From Candidatus Dechloromonas phosphorivorans (GTDB lineage Bacteria > Pseudomonadota > Gammaproteobacteria > Burkholderiales > Rhodocyclaceae): DNA of 64,000 bases. This document shows positions 17,794 through 27,383 of the stretch, one piece after another. The notes beneath the pieces were generated by a model, which worked only from the letters and a program-made list of their open reading frames with translations, searched no databases and had not been told where the DNA came from. The DNA is taken from positions 1-64,000 of the forward strand of contig JADJMS010000011.1 of the NCBI GenBank assembly GCA_016709495.1, in the 5' to 3' direction. The position numbers and the translations under genes were made by a program. The first letter of the stretch is position 1. Each line of letters starts with the position of its first letter.

Positions 17794-18398
17794 TACTCAC
17801 CCCAGCGTTTCATCAGTTGATGCGGCACAGCGAGCTGGTCGAGGATGCGCGCAACGACGAAATCGACAATATCTTCAACTGTTTTCGGGTGTTGGTAGAA
17901 ACCCGGGCTGGGTGGCAGGATCACCGCACCGGCGCGCGACAGGCGCAGCATGTTTTCCAGGTGGATGGCCGAGAACGGTGTTTCGCGTGGCACCAGCACC
18001 AGCTTGCGACTTTCCTTGAGGACAACATCGGCCGCTCGTTCAATCAGGTTATCGGCCAAGCCCTGCGCAATCGCGGCCAGCGTGCCCATCGAACAGGGGC
18101 AGATGACCATCGCGTCAGGCGGGTTGGAACCGGAGGCAACCGGGGCGAACCATTCTTCGCGCCCAAAAACGGAGAGATTTTCCGGGTTGACCGCAACCAA
18201 TTGCTTTAACAAGGCATTTCGCGCATCTGCCGGCCGCGATGGCAGTTCGAAATCCATTTCCTGCTTCGCAACAATCTGCGCCGCCTGCGAATAGAGCAAT
18301 TGCACCTTGCATCCAGCTTCCAGCAGGCATTCGAGCAGGCGCAGGCCATAAGGCATGCCGGAGGCGCCGGTGAAGGCGAGGCAAATGGTCTTAGGCAT
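17793..18398 (-). CDS. ubiX: Flavin prenyltransferase UbiX
   Basis: A 201-residue UbiX/Pad1 protein: TICLAFTGASGMPYGLRLLECLL binds FMN, and CPCSMGTLAAIAQGLADNLIERAADVVLKE plus LVLVPRETPFSAIHLENMLRL are family signatures of the prenyl-transfer site. It makes prenylated FMN, the cofactor of the UbiD decarboxylase in ubiquinone biosynthesis. UbiD is not in this window. The gene overlaps the Gx-transporter gene by eight bases. It contains one copy of the GTTRCGGTCRAC motif in the VAVN register. Confidence 0.93.
   Translation of the reverse strand: MPKTICLAFTGASGMPYGLRLLECLLEAGCKVQLLYSQAAQIVAKQEMDFELPSRPADARNALLKQLVAVNPENLSVFGREEWFAPVASGSNPPDAMVICPCSMGTLAAIAQGLADNLIERAADVVLKESRKLVLVPRETPFSAIHLENMLRLSRAGAVILPPSPGFYQHPKTVEDIVDFVVARILDQLAVPHQLMKRWGE
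18186..18197 (-). repeat. GTTRCGGTCRAC motif
   Basis: GTTGCGGTCAAC in ubiX, read as VAVN. Confidence 0.6.
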
Positions 18399-18930
18399 GA
18401 GTTGGCTCCGGAGGCGGTGGTGGGTCTCTCAGCAGTTTAGCGGCGATCAGGCCGTTGATGGTGCCAAATACCAGCGCGGCAGCGGCAAATACCGGCGTCA
18501 GCAGAAAGACACCATCATGCGGAATCAGCCACAGCCGGGCGAGCAGGAGTTGCCCGCCAATATGAGCGAAGGCGGCGAGTATGCTCAGGCTGACCGGGCC
18601 GAACCAGCGTGACGGCAAGTAGTGGGCAAGGCCCAAGGTCGCCAGACTAAGCACTGTGCCACTCAGGGAAAGGAAAAATCCGGGCGCCAAAAAATAACCA
18701 AGCAACAAACTGCCGGCCAGTACACGCAAGCCGCTGACCCAGACTGCTGTCGCCCAGCCATAACGGGCCAACACAACCAGCGTAACAATATTGGCCAGAC
18801 CTGGCTTGACACCCGGCAAGGGGCTGGGAATTGCCGCATCAACCAGCGACAGTGCAACCGCGGCCGTCGCCAACCAGGCGATACGACGGTCTTCGTCGGT
18901 GACGGTCAGTTCAATAACTGATTGAGTCAT
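18391..18930 (-). CDS. Gx transporter family membrane protein (HepT/'heptaprenyl diphosphate synthase component I' family)
   Basis: A 179-residue protein with about five hydrophobic segments and the glycine-rich stretch IPSPLPGVKPGLANIVTLVVLARYGW that defines the family. The older name refers to a subunit of prenyl diphosphate synthase, but the fold resembles ECF-type substrate-binding membrane proteins and the substrate is unknown. It overlaps the NusG-domain-II gene by 20 bases; these two genes form a conserved pair often found near RNF or FMN-transferase genes. Co-location with ubiX hints at a prenyl or flavin link (inference). Confidence 0.8.
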   Translation of the reverse strand: MTQSVIELTVTDEDRRIAWLATAAVALSLVDAAIPSPLPGVKPGLANIVTLVVLARYGWATAVWVSGLRVLAGSLLLGYFLAPGFFLSLSGTVLSLATLGLAHYLPSRWFGPVSLSILAAFAHIGGQLLLARLWLIPHDGVFLLTPVFAAAALVFGTINGLIAAKLLRDPPPPPEPTHA

Positions 18931-19284
18931 AAACCTTGGTCCGTCCTGTGATTTGCAGGCTGACGCGATTGGGTGCGCAGATGGCGATTTCTCCCGGGCG
19001 CATCAACCAGCCCTGGCGCACAATATTGCCGTGGCCCGGGGTCGGAAAGTACACGTGCCCTGCCCGGCTCAATCGCAATCAACGTTTGCCCCAGCGGGCC
19101 GGGAACTTCCAACTGGCGCCGGGCACGCAGATCAACATCGGCAAACACCTGGCCGTTTTGCCGGATGATGGCACGATCCGCAAAACCACCTTGCCAGAAA
19201 AGCGGAAAACTCAGCCCGACCAGAACAGCCGCCAGCGCAAATGACCAGCCAATCGCCAAGCTTGATCAGCCCCAACCAGAACAT
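18911..19284 (-). CDS. NusG domain II-containing protein (frameshifted)
   Basis: Corrected for a surplus T near 19241 and a two-base loss near 19033 this is a 124-residue protein. It starts MFWLGLIKLGDWLVI with a signal-anchor helix, has a short beta-rich domain (VFADVDLRARRQLEVPGPLG), then DPGPRQYC and RPGEIAICAPNRVSLQITG. The conserved Cys residues and this ending are typical of the NusG_II family paired with Gx transporters. It is unrelated to transcription NusG in function. ATG at 19284 chosen from the family N-terminus. Confidence 0.75.
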
Positions 19285-19295
19285 TAGCTGACCCG

Positions 19296-19345
19296 TTTTT
19301 CTCCCCTAGCCCACCTGTGGGAGAGGGGTCGGGGAGAGGGTGTTT
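19296..19345. repeat. GC-rich intergenic repeat, REP-like
   Basis: A CTCCCC / GGGAGAGGGG-type imperfect palindrome (CCCACCTGTGGGAGAGGGG) between rapZ and the NusG-II gene. Similar G/C-rich pieces are common extragenic repeats in proteobacteria. Only this copy is seen in the window, so repeat status is inferred. Confidence 0.4.
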
Positions 19346-19352
19346 CATCGGT

Positions 19353-20197
19353 CTAACCGCCAGCCAGCGTCCGATGCCTGACCAGCACCCGCGCCTGTCC
19401 GCAAATTCGCGGGCCAGCCATTCAGCGATATAGACCGAACGGTGCTGGCCGCCAGTGCAGCCAATCGCCACGGTCAGATAATTGCGGTTATCGCGGATAA
19501 AACAGGGTAGCCAACTGGCAACAAAACGGGCGATATCGTCGCGCATCCGTCGAACTTCTTCTTCTGCTTCAAGAAAATCAACGACAGGCTTGTTCTTCCC
19601 GGTCAGGACGCGCAAATCATTGTCGTAATGCGGGTTGGGCAGGCAGCGGACATCGAAGACAAAATCGGCATCAAGCGGAATCCCATGCTTGAAACCAAAG
19701 GATTCGAACATCAGGGTCAGCCCACTGCCTGGCGCCGACTCGATAAATTGACGTATCCATTCGCGCAGTGCGTTGGCCTTGAGATTGCTCGTATCGATGC
19801 GATGGCCGAGGCCTGAAATCGGTTCGAGCAACTTGCTTTCAGCCCGGATTGCCTCATCCAGCGTTTGCCCTTGGGCGGCCAGCGGATGACGACGGCGTGA
19901 TTCGGAATAGCGTTTAAGCAAAGTTTCCGGGTTGGCATGCAGAAAAATGAAGGTGACACTGGTCTGCTCTTGTTCAAGCAAATCGAGTTTGTCGTTTAGT
20001 AATTCAATACCGTGGCCGGAACGCGCATCAATCGCCACCGCAACCTTGGCAATACCCTCCTCTTTGAGCATCCGCACCAGCACCGTGAGCATGACGACCG
20101 GCAGATTATCTACGCAGTAATAGCCTGCATCTTCGAGAAGATGCAGGGCAACCGATTTGCCGGAGCCGGAAAGCCCGCTGATAAGAATGAGATCCAT
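19353..20197 (-). CDS. rapZ: RNase adapter protein RapZ (C-terminal frameshift)
   Basis: Begins MDLILISGLSGSGKSVALHLLEDAGYYCVDNLP with the Walker A GLSGSGKS and Walker B-like DARSGHG. The C-terminal domain has FESFGFKHGIPLDADFVFDVRCLPNPHY and IGCTGGQHRSVYIAEWLA. A missing G near 19396 masks the normal end ARVLVRHRTLAGG with stop at 19353-19355, giving 281 residues, the usual length. In enterobacteria RapZ binds small RNAs and directs RNase E to control amino-sugar synthesis; in betaproteobacteria it is often near PTS/HPr genes, which are not seen here. Confidence 0.92.
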
Positions 20198-20268
20198 GAG
20201 CCGCAGGATAAACAAGGCGGCGCAGTCAAGCAAGCTTGGGCATAATAGGAGGAAATTAGGAGACTGCC

Positions 20269-21445
20269 ATGCCGCTCGACTATTCCCCTCCTCGATCTGC
20301 CATTTCTGGCTGAGTTGACCACCCAGCGCCGCGACATTCACGCGCACCCGGAACTCGCCTTCAACGAGAACCGCACCGCCGATCTGGTCGCCGCGGAACT
20401 TGAGCGCTATGGGCTGGAAGTCCATCGCGGCATCGCCAAAACCGGCGTTGTTGGTGTGCTACGCGCCGGCACATCGCAACGCATGGTCGGCCTGCGCGCC
20501 GACATGGATGCGTTGCCGTTGGCCGAAATGAACGAATTTCCGCACCACTCGCGCCATCACGGCAAAATGCACGCCTGTGGCCACGACGGCCATACCGCCA
20601 TGCTGTTGGGTGCCGCGCGTTATCTGGCGAACAAACCCGATTTCGACGGCATTGCCGTCTTCATTTTCCAGCCCGCCGAGGAATCGGAAGGCGGCGCTGC
20701 CGTGATGATTGAGGAAGGTTTGTTCGAGCGCTTCCCGGTTGAATCGGTTTATGGCCTGCACAACTGGCCGGGCATCCCGGTTGGTGAAATCGCCGTCATG
20801 CCGGGGCCGGTCATGGCCGGCACCTGTGCTTTCGAGATTTTCGTACGCGGCCACGGTTGCCATGCCGCCATGCCGCATCAGGGCGTCGACTCCATCGTTG
20901 CCGGTGCGCAATTGGTGCAGGCCATGCAGACTGTCGTCAGCCGCACCCTGCACCCGTGCGATGCCGCCGTGGTCAGCGTCACCCAATTCCATGCCGGTGA
21001 GGCATGGAACATCATCCCGGAAGAAGTCGTCTTGCGCGGCACCATCCGCAGCTTCAAACCCGAGGTTCAGCAAACGGTTGAACGGGCCATCGAGCGCCTG
21101 TGCAGCGGTATTGCAGCAGCCAACGGGGCACAGATCAGTGTCACTTTTGATCATCGTTACCCACCGACGGTCAACAGTGTTCACGAGACAAATTTCTGTC
21201 GTGAGGTTGCCGGCTCTGTCTTTGGCAGTGAGCGTGTGCTCACCGACATCCTGCCGTCAATGGGTGCGGAAGACTTCGCCTACATGCTGCGTGAAAAGCC
21301 AGGCTGCTACGTCTGGCTCGGCAACGGGCCAGGGACAGGCGGCTGCACACTGCACAACCCGCATTACGATTTCAATGACGAATTACTGACCTTGGGTGTC
21401 AGTTACTGGGTGCAACTGGTTCAGCAGGCTTTACCCAAGGCTTAA
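20269..21445 (+). CDS. M20-family amidohydrolase (hippurate hydrolase-like)
   Basis: About 391 residues. Metal-binding and catalytic motifs are present: RRDIHAHPELAFNE, GLRADMDALPL, MHACGHDGHTAMLLGAARYL, FQPAEESEGGA (catalytic Glu pair) and LHNWPGIPVG; the dimerisation domain follows. It hydrolyses N-acyl amino acids or related amides in the cytoplasm. The ATG at 20269 behind AGGAGG/AGGAG sites is the true start, but an indel in the TTCCCC run near 20284 puts it out of frame with the rest. It overlaps the facing metallo-beta-lactamase gene by four bases. Confidence 0.88.
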
Positions 21446-22350
21446 CCGGCGACCAGCCAGCCATCCTCGCGGCGTAGTGCGTTGACCAGAAGCAATTCGC
21501 GCTCGACCCGTTCGGTCATTTTGTCCTCAGAGAAATCAAGGTAACGGGCATTGACGTCGACCGCGAAGGGCAGGCTGAGCACGAAGGCCGGAAAATCGGC
21601 CAGCGGCAAGCGTCTCTTTTCCATCATGGCGAAGGAAACGATGACCTTGATCGCATGCCAGGCGAGTTGTTCGATGTTGGCCTGAAAGTTGGATAACCGG
21701 CGAAAAGCACGCTCAAAAGCGGCGTCGACCGTAACAAATGGGCTGCCATGACCGGGAATGACGGTATCGATGGCCAATTTGGCAAGCATTTCCAGCGTTT
21801 CCCGTGTGCTGGCCAAACCATTGGCCTCGCCGAGCAGTTCGGGAAAAATAACGCCAAAACCATTTTCCCAAAGCGCATCACCGGAAATCAGGATGCGCTT
21901 TTCCGGGTTGTAGTAGGCCAGCGCTTCCATGTCGTGACCGGGAACCGCCAAGGCTTGCCAGTTAAGCTCACCCATTTCGATTTCACAACCGGCACCGATC
22001 AGATGGTCGTGCTGAAAACGAGCGCCTTGCTGACCCAGCGGCGAAAGCAACAGTGCGTCCTGATCCCAATCGGCAATCGCCGCATGCAGCCCGGCGGGCA
22101 CTGTGATTTCGCAGTTGAACGCAGCTTGTAGCGCGGCATTGCCGCCGATGTGATCGGAGTGCGAGTGCGTATTGATCAGGCTTTTTAGCCGTCGACCGTG
22201 CAAGGCACTATCCACCAGGGCGACCGTCTGTTCGGCATGGGTGACATATCCGCTGTCGATCAAGGTGGCATTGTCACCGTCAAAACACAGGATATTGTTG
22301 GCCGATAGCCAGCCGCGCTCGAGGACGAGCAGTGTTTTGGGGAGCGCCAT
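21442..22350 (-). CDS. MBL-fold metallo-hydrolase
   Basis: A 302-residue metallo-beta-lactamase-fold hydrolase: NTHSHSDHIGG is the HxHxDH metal motif, VPGHDMEALAYY and ISGDALWENG supply further ligands, and TVIPGHGSPF the last His. The substrate is unknown; the general layout resembles hydroxyacylglutathione hydrolases and lactonases. Start ATG 22350 (or 22356) overlaps the end of the small DUF1289 gene. It is the distal gene of the liu-type minus-strand run, and contains a GTTRCGGTCRAC copy in the VTVD register. Confidence 0.85.
   Translation of the reverse strand: MALPKTLLVLERGWLSANNILCFDGDNATLIDSGYVTHAEQTVALVDSALHGRRLKSLINTHSHSDHIGGNAALQAAFNCEITVPAGLHAAIADWDQDALLLSPLGQQGARFQHDHLIGAGCEIEMGELNWQALAVPGHDMEALAYYNPEKRILISGDALWENGFGVIFPELLGEANGLASTRETLEMLAKLAIDTVIPGHGSPFVTVDAAFERAFRRLSNFQANIEQLAWHAIKVIVSFAMMEKRRLPLADFPAFVLSLPFAVDVNARYLDFSEDKMTERVERELLLVNALRREDGWLVAG
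21724..21735 (-). repeat. GTTRCGGTCRAC motif
   Basis: GTTACGGTCGAC in the MBL hydrolase, read as VTVD. Confidence 0.6.
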
Positions 22351-22352
22351 CG

Positions 22353-22526
22353 TCATTCCGGGTGATCCGGATCTTGGCTGGTCGAGTTGTTTGGGGTTTG
22401 AATGTTCACCACTTCGGCGACGATACCCGGACTCTCGAATGGTGGGCGACCACAACCCAGGCAGTAACCGGAATCCGGATCAGCCATGCAGATCCCGACG
22501 CAGAGGTATTGTTCTTCGTCACTCAT
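22353..22526 (-). CDS. DUF1289-type small cysteine protein, copy B
   Basis: A 57-residue protein, MSDEEQYLCVGICMADPDSG..., with the four-Cys pattern C-x3-C-x8-C-x2-C of DUF1289, suggesting a small zinc or iron site. Function is unknown. It overlaps copy A by eight bases and the hydrolase start downstream, so the three are probably translated together. The residues after the last Cys (about 27) are low in similarity and may be affected by an indel. Confidence 0.65.
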   Translation of the reverse strand: MSDEEQYLCVGICMADPDSGYCLGCGRPPFESPGIVAEVVNIQTPNNSTSQDPDHPE

Positions 22527-22713
22527 GGTGCGCGGGGCCTTCCATGGAGGCATTTTCCATCCGCCGCAGGGTAACGGCGGCGAGAATATTGGCACGCGTG
22601 ACATCGTCGGTACGCGACCAAACAGTGATTTCATCCATGGTACGAAAACAGCCAAGGCACAGGCCATTGCTGTCGTCCATCTTGCAGATATTGATGCAGG
22701 GAGAGGTGATCAT
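22519..22713 (-). CDS. DUF1289 family small cysteine protein, copy A
   Basis: A 64-residue protein starting MITSPCINICKMDDSNGLCLGCFRTMDEI, the classic DUF1289 form with C-x3-C-x8-C-x2-C and a following W-containing helix. No experimental function is known to me. It directly abuts the uncharacterised gene at 22714 and overlaps copy B. Confidence 0.85.
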   Translation of the reverse strand: MITSPCINICKMDDSNGLCLGCFRTMDEITVWSRTDDVTRANILAAVTLRRMENASMEGPAHHE

Positions 22714-23703
22714 TCAGATGAGCATGAAGCGATGTTGTTGGTCACGCACCATTTCGACCGCCTCAAGGGCTTCGTCGCGACTGATGCGGGCGAGGATGAC
22801 GAGATAATGACGCTTGTCACGGGCACTTAGTTCCGGGAAATCAAGCGTGTGCACATTGGCATCGTCACTGCCGTTGTCACTGACGATGCCGAGGCGGTCG
22901 ACGGTGATCGTCACCGGCGTCAGCGCCAGCGAGCTTTCGGGCGCGTGTAGAAATTCGGCCAGCGCCTCGACAAGCTGATCCGGCATCAACGATTCGGCCG
23001 ATTGACGCAACCGTTGATCGAGTTCCTCAAGGTGGCGGGTATGCACCGCGTGTTCGTTACCCGGCGTTTTGCCACGCAGGACGGTCAGGTGGGCGCGTTC
23101 AACCGAAAGATCGGCACGCAAACCTTCACGTTCGGCGCGCAAGGCCTCAACGTGATCATGGAATGTCTTAAGCAGGCTATCGAGCGCATTGGCACGCAGG
23201 TGTTGCAGTGTTGTTTCAAGCGAACAGTTTGGTTGAATCAGGGTTTGATCAGAAAAATAGATAACGATTTGCGGCACGTCACTTTGTACGACACTGCCCT
23301 GCACCGACATGCCAAGTTGCTTCTTTTGCATGCGCCGAGCAGCAAACAGGGCATAAAAGTACTCACTTTCCCAACAAGCGGGTTCCGCCAGATAATCGCG
23401 AACCGCCTGGCTGCGGCCAAGCATCTGGTCAATGTCATGGGCCGTCGCAAACAAGGCGTGAACCAGCGGATCGTTGGAAAATGATCGTCGATTGACATCA
23501 ATGGGACCAGGCAGCGCACTGATCAGGCCATCGCAATAACCGAGCGCGTATTCAATCGGCCCGGCCAGTTTTTGTTCAAAGCCGCTGGCCGATTTCAGTT
23601 GTGGGCTAACCAGTTCGCCAACCCGCAACAAGGCTTTTTCAACCGCCGGACTCAGTGGTGGTGTCGGTTTGAGAAAATCACTGACGGCAGAAAATAAACT
23701 CAC
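22714..23703 (-). CDS. Uncharacterised protein, about 329 residues
   Basis: I do not recognise a named family. The protein is soluble, mostly helical, with a probable coiled-coil stretch (FHDHVEALRAEREGLRADLSVERAHLTVLRG) in the middle and a C-terminal region (LALTPVTITVDRLGIV ... RDKRHYLVILARISRDEA) that could be a small beta domain. A GTG start at 23703 overlaps the hmgL stop (GTGTGA), indicating coupling. It sits at the tail of the leucine-degradation operon; nothing ties it functionally to that pathway. Confidence 0.75.
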   Translation of the reverse strand: MSLFSAVSDFLKPTPPLSPAVEKALLRVGELVSPQLKSASGFEQKLAGPIEYALGYCDGLISALPGPIDVNRRSFSNDPLVHALFATAHDIDQMLGRSQAVRDYLAEPACWESEYFYALFAARRMQKKQLGMSVQGSVVQSDVPQIVIYFSDQTLIQPNCSLETTLQHLRANALDSLLKTFHDHVEALRAEREGLRADLSVERAHLTVLRGKTPGNEHAVHTRHLEELDQRLRQSAESLMPDQLVEALAEFLHAPESSLALTPVTITVDRLGIVSDNGSDDANVHTLDFPELSARDKRHYLVILARISRDEALEAVEMVRDQQHRFMLI

Positions 23704-24608
23704 ACTTCGCTTCCCGCACAAAGCGCCCGGCCGGCTTTGGCACCATTCGGGCGGTTAATGGTGCTGGAAATCCAGTCACCGATGCCTGCCAGTGTAGTCA
23801 GATTGATGCCGGTTTCAATGCCTAAACCATGCAGGAGGTAAAACAACATCCTCAGTCGCCACATTGCCGGAAGCCCCTTTGCATAAGGACAACCACCCAG
23901 CCCGGCAATTGAACTGTCAAAAACTGCCATGCCGAGTTGCAGAGAAGCGTAGATATTGGCAATCGCCATGCCATACGTGTCGTGGTAATGGCCGGCGAGT
24001 TTTTCAATAGGCACCTGCTTGGCGCAAGCCTCAATCATCCGGCTGATGCTGGCCGGATTACCAACGCCGATGGTGTCACCGAGCGAGACTTCGTAACAGC
24101 CCATGTCGTAAAGTGTTTTGGCCACTTCGGCAGTCTTTTGCGGATCAATCGCACCTTCGTAGGGACAGCCGACAACGCAGGAAACATAACCGCGCACCTT
24201 GATTTCAAGCGCGCTGGCGGCGGAAACGACGGGTTCGAAACGTTTCAGGCTCTCGGCAATCGAACAATTGATGTTCTTGCGCGAAAAGCTTTCAGAAGCA
24301 GCGCCAAAAATGGCAACCTCAGTCGCTCCGGCCTGAACTGCGGTATCAAAACCCTGCAAATTTGGTGTCAAAACCGGGTAGACCGTAGCAGATTGTTTTT
24401 TGATGCCTTGCAACACCGCCGCGTTGTCGCCCATCTGCGGCACCCACTTGGGCGAGACGAAGGAAGTCGCTTCAATGACCCGCACGCCGGCATCAGCCAG
24501 ACGGTTGATCAGTTCGATCTTGATCTCGGTCGGAACGATCTGCTTTTCATTCTGCAAACCATCGCGTGGGCCGACTTCAACGATTTTTACGCTGGACGGA
24601 AGAATCAT
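23700..24608 (-). CDS. hmgL: Hydroxymethylglutaryl-CoA lyase
   Basis: About 302 residues: VKIVEVGPRDGLQNEKQIVPT with the catalytic Arg-Asp, EATSFVSPKWVPQMGD, VRGYVSCVVGCPYEG, EVSLGDTIGVGNP, and the metal ligands in GHYHDTYGMA. It splits HMG-CoA to acetoacetate and acetyl-CoA, the last step of leucine breakdown. Near the C-terminus residues KGLPAMWRLRMLFYLLHG replace the expected KGASGNVATEDVVYLLHG. This is explained by a missing base in a C-run at about 23874-23877 and a surplus A at 23840-23843, two indels that cancel. The ATG 24608 has a GAGG site. Confidence 0.93.
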   Translation of the reverse strand: MILPSSVKIVEVGPRDGLQNEKQIVPTEIKIELINRLADAGVRVIEATSFVSPKWVPQMGDNAAVLQGIKKQSATVYPVLTPNLQGFDTAVQAGATEVAIFGAASESFSRKNINCSIAESLKRFEPVVSAASALEIKVRGYVSCVVGCPYEGAIDPQKTAEVAKTLYDMGCYEVSLGDTIGVGNPASISRMIEACAKQVPIEKLAGHYHDTYGMAIANIYASLQLGMAVFDSSIAGLGGCPYAKGLPAMWRLRMLFYLLHGLGIETGINLTTLAGIGDWISSTINRPNGAKAGRALCAGSEV

Positions 24609-24650
24609 GGATGCCTCATTCAATTTTCTGTATGGCTGCGCAGCCGATAT

Positions 24651-25334
24651 CTATTTGGTCACCCAACCACCGCAAACAGGGAAAACCTGTCCGACAAAGC
24701 AGTTGGCCGAATCACTGCACAAATAGGCAGCAAACTCTGCATCTTCTTCAGCGCCAACCAGACGACCAAGCGGAACCTCTCGCTTCAGGCGTTCCTGAAA
24801 ACGTGGATTGGCCTGAACATCCGCTGGAAAATAAGTCGGGTTGTCGACAAAGTTCTGCGCGATGGCATTTACCTGAACATTATGCGGCGCAACCTCGACG
24901 CCGAGCGCCTGTACGTAAGCCAACTGCGCGCCACGTGCCGCGCTGTAGGTGGAAGCACGCTTCATCCCGCGCAGTGCCGAGGCGCTGCCCATCACCAGAA
25001 TCTTGCCGGCGCGGCGCGCGATCATTTCTGGCAGTACCGCCCGGCAAAGGCGTGCCAGCGGATGGACGAGTACGGCGAACGCATCATGCCATTCCTCCTC
25101 GGAGACCTCAGTAGCCACGGTCGTCGGTGCCGGCATGGCAAGATTGGCGACCAGCACATCAATCTTGCCAGTAGCGGCGACAAGTTCAGCAGGCGCATCG
25201 ACCTCAAGCAGTGGCGAAGTATCGGCAATCACGGTTGCGCCATGACGAGCAAAAACATCGCACAGAACCGGCCCCATGAACTGATCGGCATGGGTGATCA
25301 GAACGCGTTTGCCGGCAAGGTTTTGATCTGACAT
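24651..25334 (-). CDS. Short-chain dehydrogenase/reductase family protein
   Basis: A 227-residue SDR-like protein: KRVLITHADQFMGPVLCDVFARHGATVIAD occupies the nucleotide site but lacks the standard TGxxxGxG, and VMGSASALRGMKRASTYSAARG holds Ser and the YxxxR/K-like catalytic region with Arg instead of Lys. These departures raise the possibility of altered cofactor use or a non-enzymatic role. It ends VGQVFPVCGGWVTK, the usual SDR tail. It lies between mccA and hmgL in the leucine operon; the substrate is unknown. Confidence 0.8.
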   Translation of the reverse strand: MSDQNLAGKRVLITHADQFMGPVLCDVFARHGATVIADTSPLLEVDAPAELVAATGKIDVLVANLAMPAPTTVATEVSEEEWHDAFAVLVHPLARLCRAVLPEMIARRAGKILVMGSASALRGMKRASTYSAARGAQLAYVQALGVEVAPHNVQVNAIAQNFVDNPTYFPADVQANPRFQERLKREVPLGRLVGAEEDAEFAAYLCSDSANCFVGQVFPVCGGWVTK

Positions 25335-25380
25335 CGGAACACCTCCTGTGACTGGTTTGGAAGCAATCTGCTGCCTGAGC

Positions 25381-27380
25381 CTATTTTTCGCTGTCGAATT
25401 CAACCAGTGCCGCACCATCGGAAACCTGCTCGCCGGCGGCATAGCAGAAAGCCTTGACGGTACCGGCGGTGGGCGCGGTAATGGTGTGTTCCATTTTCAT
25501 GGCTTCGAGGATTAGTAACGGCGCGCCTTTGTCAACTTTCTGGCCGGCTTGGGCAAGCAGCGCAACGACTTTGCCTGGCATTGGGGCAGTGAGGCCGCCG
25601 CCTTGCGCGCCGCCGGCTTCGACCAAGTGGAGCGGGTCGTCACGGAGCAGGATGTAGGTTGCGCCATGTAAAAAGACGTGTCTTTTGTCGTCGACCGCAA
25701 CAACCGAAGCGATCAGGCGGCGATCATCGAGTTCAACGGCGAACTGATCGCCGTCCAGCTTTTTGCCGCGCGCCAGCGTCGTTTCACTGTTCAAGTTGAT
25801 GTTCCATTGGTCGCGCTGGTAGCTGACTTGCACTTCGATCAGGCTGTCACCATCCCTGAATCCGATCATGCGGGCAGCCGAAAGATTCATTCGCCAACCG
25901 TCCCGGGCATGCCAGGGGGACCACGGATCACCGCTGGTTTTGGCCTTCTGCTTCGCTTCGTGCTGCTCCCAGAGCAGTTCACCAACGGTTGCGACGAGCA
26001 AAGCGTCACGTGGCACAGCTTGCGCTGCAGGGAAAAGAAAGTCTTTCTGGCGTTCGATCAGGCCGGTATCAAGATCCGCACCGGCAAAGGCCGGACAGGC
26101 GACGAGGCGCGAGAGGAAGTCGATGTTGGTCGTCACGCCGGCCACCTGATAGTCGGCCAGCGCTTTGCGCATACGGGCCAGCGCAGCGTCGCGATGCTCG
26201 TCCCAGACGATCAGTTTGGCGATCATCGGGTCGTAGTAGGGCGTGATCTCGTCGCCTTCCTCGACGCCGGTATCGACGCGAACGTTGATGCTTTCAGCCG
26301 GCGGCGAGAGGCGGATCAGTTTGCCGGTCGAGGGCAGGAAGCCTTTGTTGGCATCCTCGGCGTAAATCCGTGCTTCGAGGGCGTGACCGCGAATCTGCAA
26401 TTGCTCCTGCGCCAGCGGTAATGGCTGACCGGCAGCGACGCGCAGTTGCCATTCGACGAGGTCTTGCCCGGTAATCATTTCGGTGACCGGATGCTCGACC
26501 TGCAGGCGGGTGTTCATTTCCATGAAATAGAACGAGCCGTCCTGATTGGCGATGAACTCGACCGTGCCGGCGCCGACGTAACCGACTGCCCTGGCGGCGG
26601 CGACGGCGGCTTCGCCCATCTGGCGGCGGCGTTCCAGCGTCATGCCGGGGCGGGCGCTTCTTCCAGCACCTTTTGGTGGCGGCGCTGGACCGAACAATCG
26701 CGCTCAAACAGGTAAACACAGTTGCCCAGCGTGTCGGCAAAAACCTGGATTTCGATGTGGCGCGGCTTGGTGATGTATTTCTCGATCAGCACATGCTCGT
26801 TGCCGAAACTGGAGGCCGCCTCGCGCTTGCACGAGGCGAGCAGATCGAGGAAATCCTCGCTCTTTTCAACCAGGCGCATACCCTTGCCGCCGCCACCCGC
26901 CGCTGCCTTGATCAACACCGGGTAGCCGATCTGGTCAGCTTCGCGGTGCAGCAGGGCTGGGGCTTGATCATCACCGTGATAACCCGGCGTCAGTGGCACA
27001 TTGGCCGCGCCCATCAGCTTCTTGGCTTCCGACTTCGAGCCCATGGCACGAATGGCGGAGGCCGGCGGGCCAATGAAAGTGATGCCGTTGGCGGCACAGG
27101 CTTCGGAAAAATCGGCGTTCTCGGAGAGGAAACCATAGCCCGGGTGCACCGCCTGCGCCCCCGTCCGCTTGGCAGCATCAAGAATCTTGTCCGCAACCAG
27201 ATAGGACTCGCGTGCAGCTGCCGGGCCGAGCAGCACAGCTTCGTCAGCGAGGCGGACATGGCGGGCGTTGGCGTCGGCTTCGGAATAGACGGCGACGGTA
27301 CGCATGCCCATACGGCGCGCTGTCTTGATCACCCGACAGGCTATTTCTCCGCGGTTGGCGATGAGGATTTTGTTAAACAT
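25381..27380 (-). CDS. mccA: Methylcrotonyl-CoA carboxylase biotin-containing alpha subunit (one frameshift)
   Basis: A 666-residue biotin carboxylase-BCCP fusion: FNKILIANRGEIACRVIKTARRMG, the ATP-grasp glycine loop KAAAGGGGKGMRLV, FERDCSVQRRHQKVLEEAPAP, FMEMNTRLQVEHPVTEMITG, and the biotinyl lysine in LEAMKMEHTI near the C-terminus. A missing G near 26648 splits the gene. Together with mccB it carboxylates 3-methylcrotonyl-CoA, step two of leucine degradation. Context (liuA, mccB, liuC, hmgL) favours MccA over acetyl- or propionyl-CoA carboxylase. Confidence 0.92.
25690..25701 (-). repeat. GTTRCGGTCRAC motif
   Basis: GTTGCGGTCGAC in mccA, read as VAVD. Confidence 0.6.
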
Positions 27381-27383
27381 GAT

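Noticed and set aside
19211..19352. Long C-terminal extension of RapZ into the intergenic repeat
   Set aside because: It arises from a missing base near 19396; the corrected frame ends in the normal family tail with a stop at 19353.
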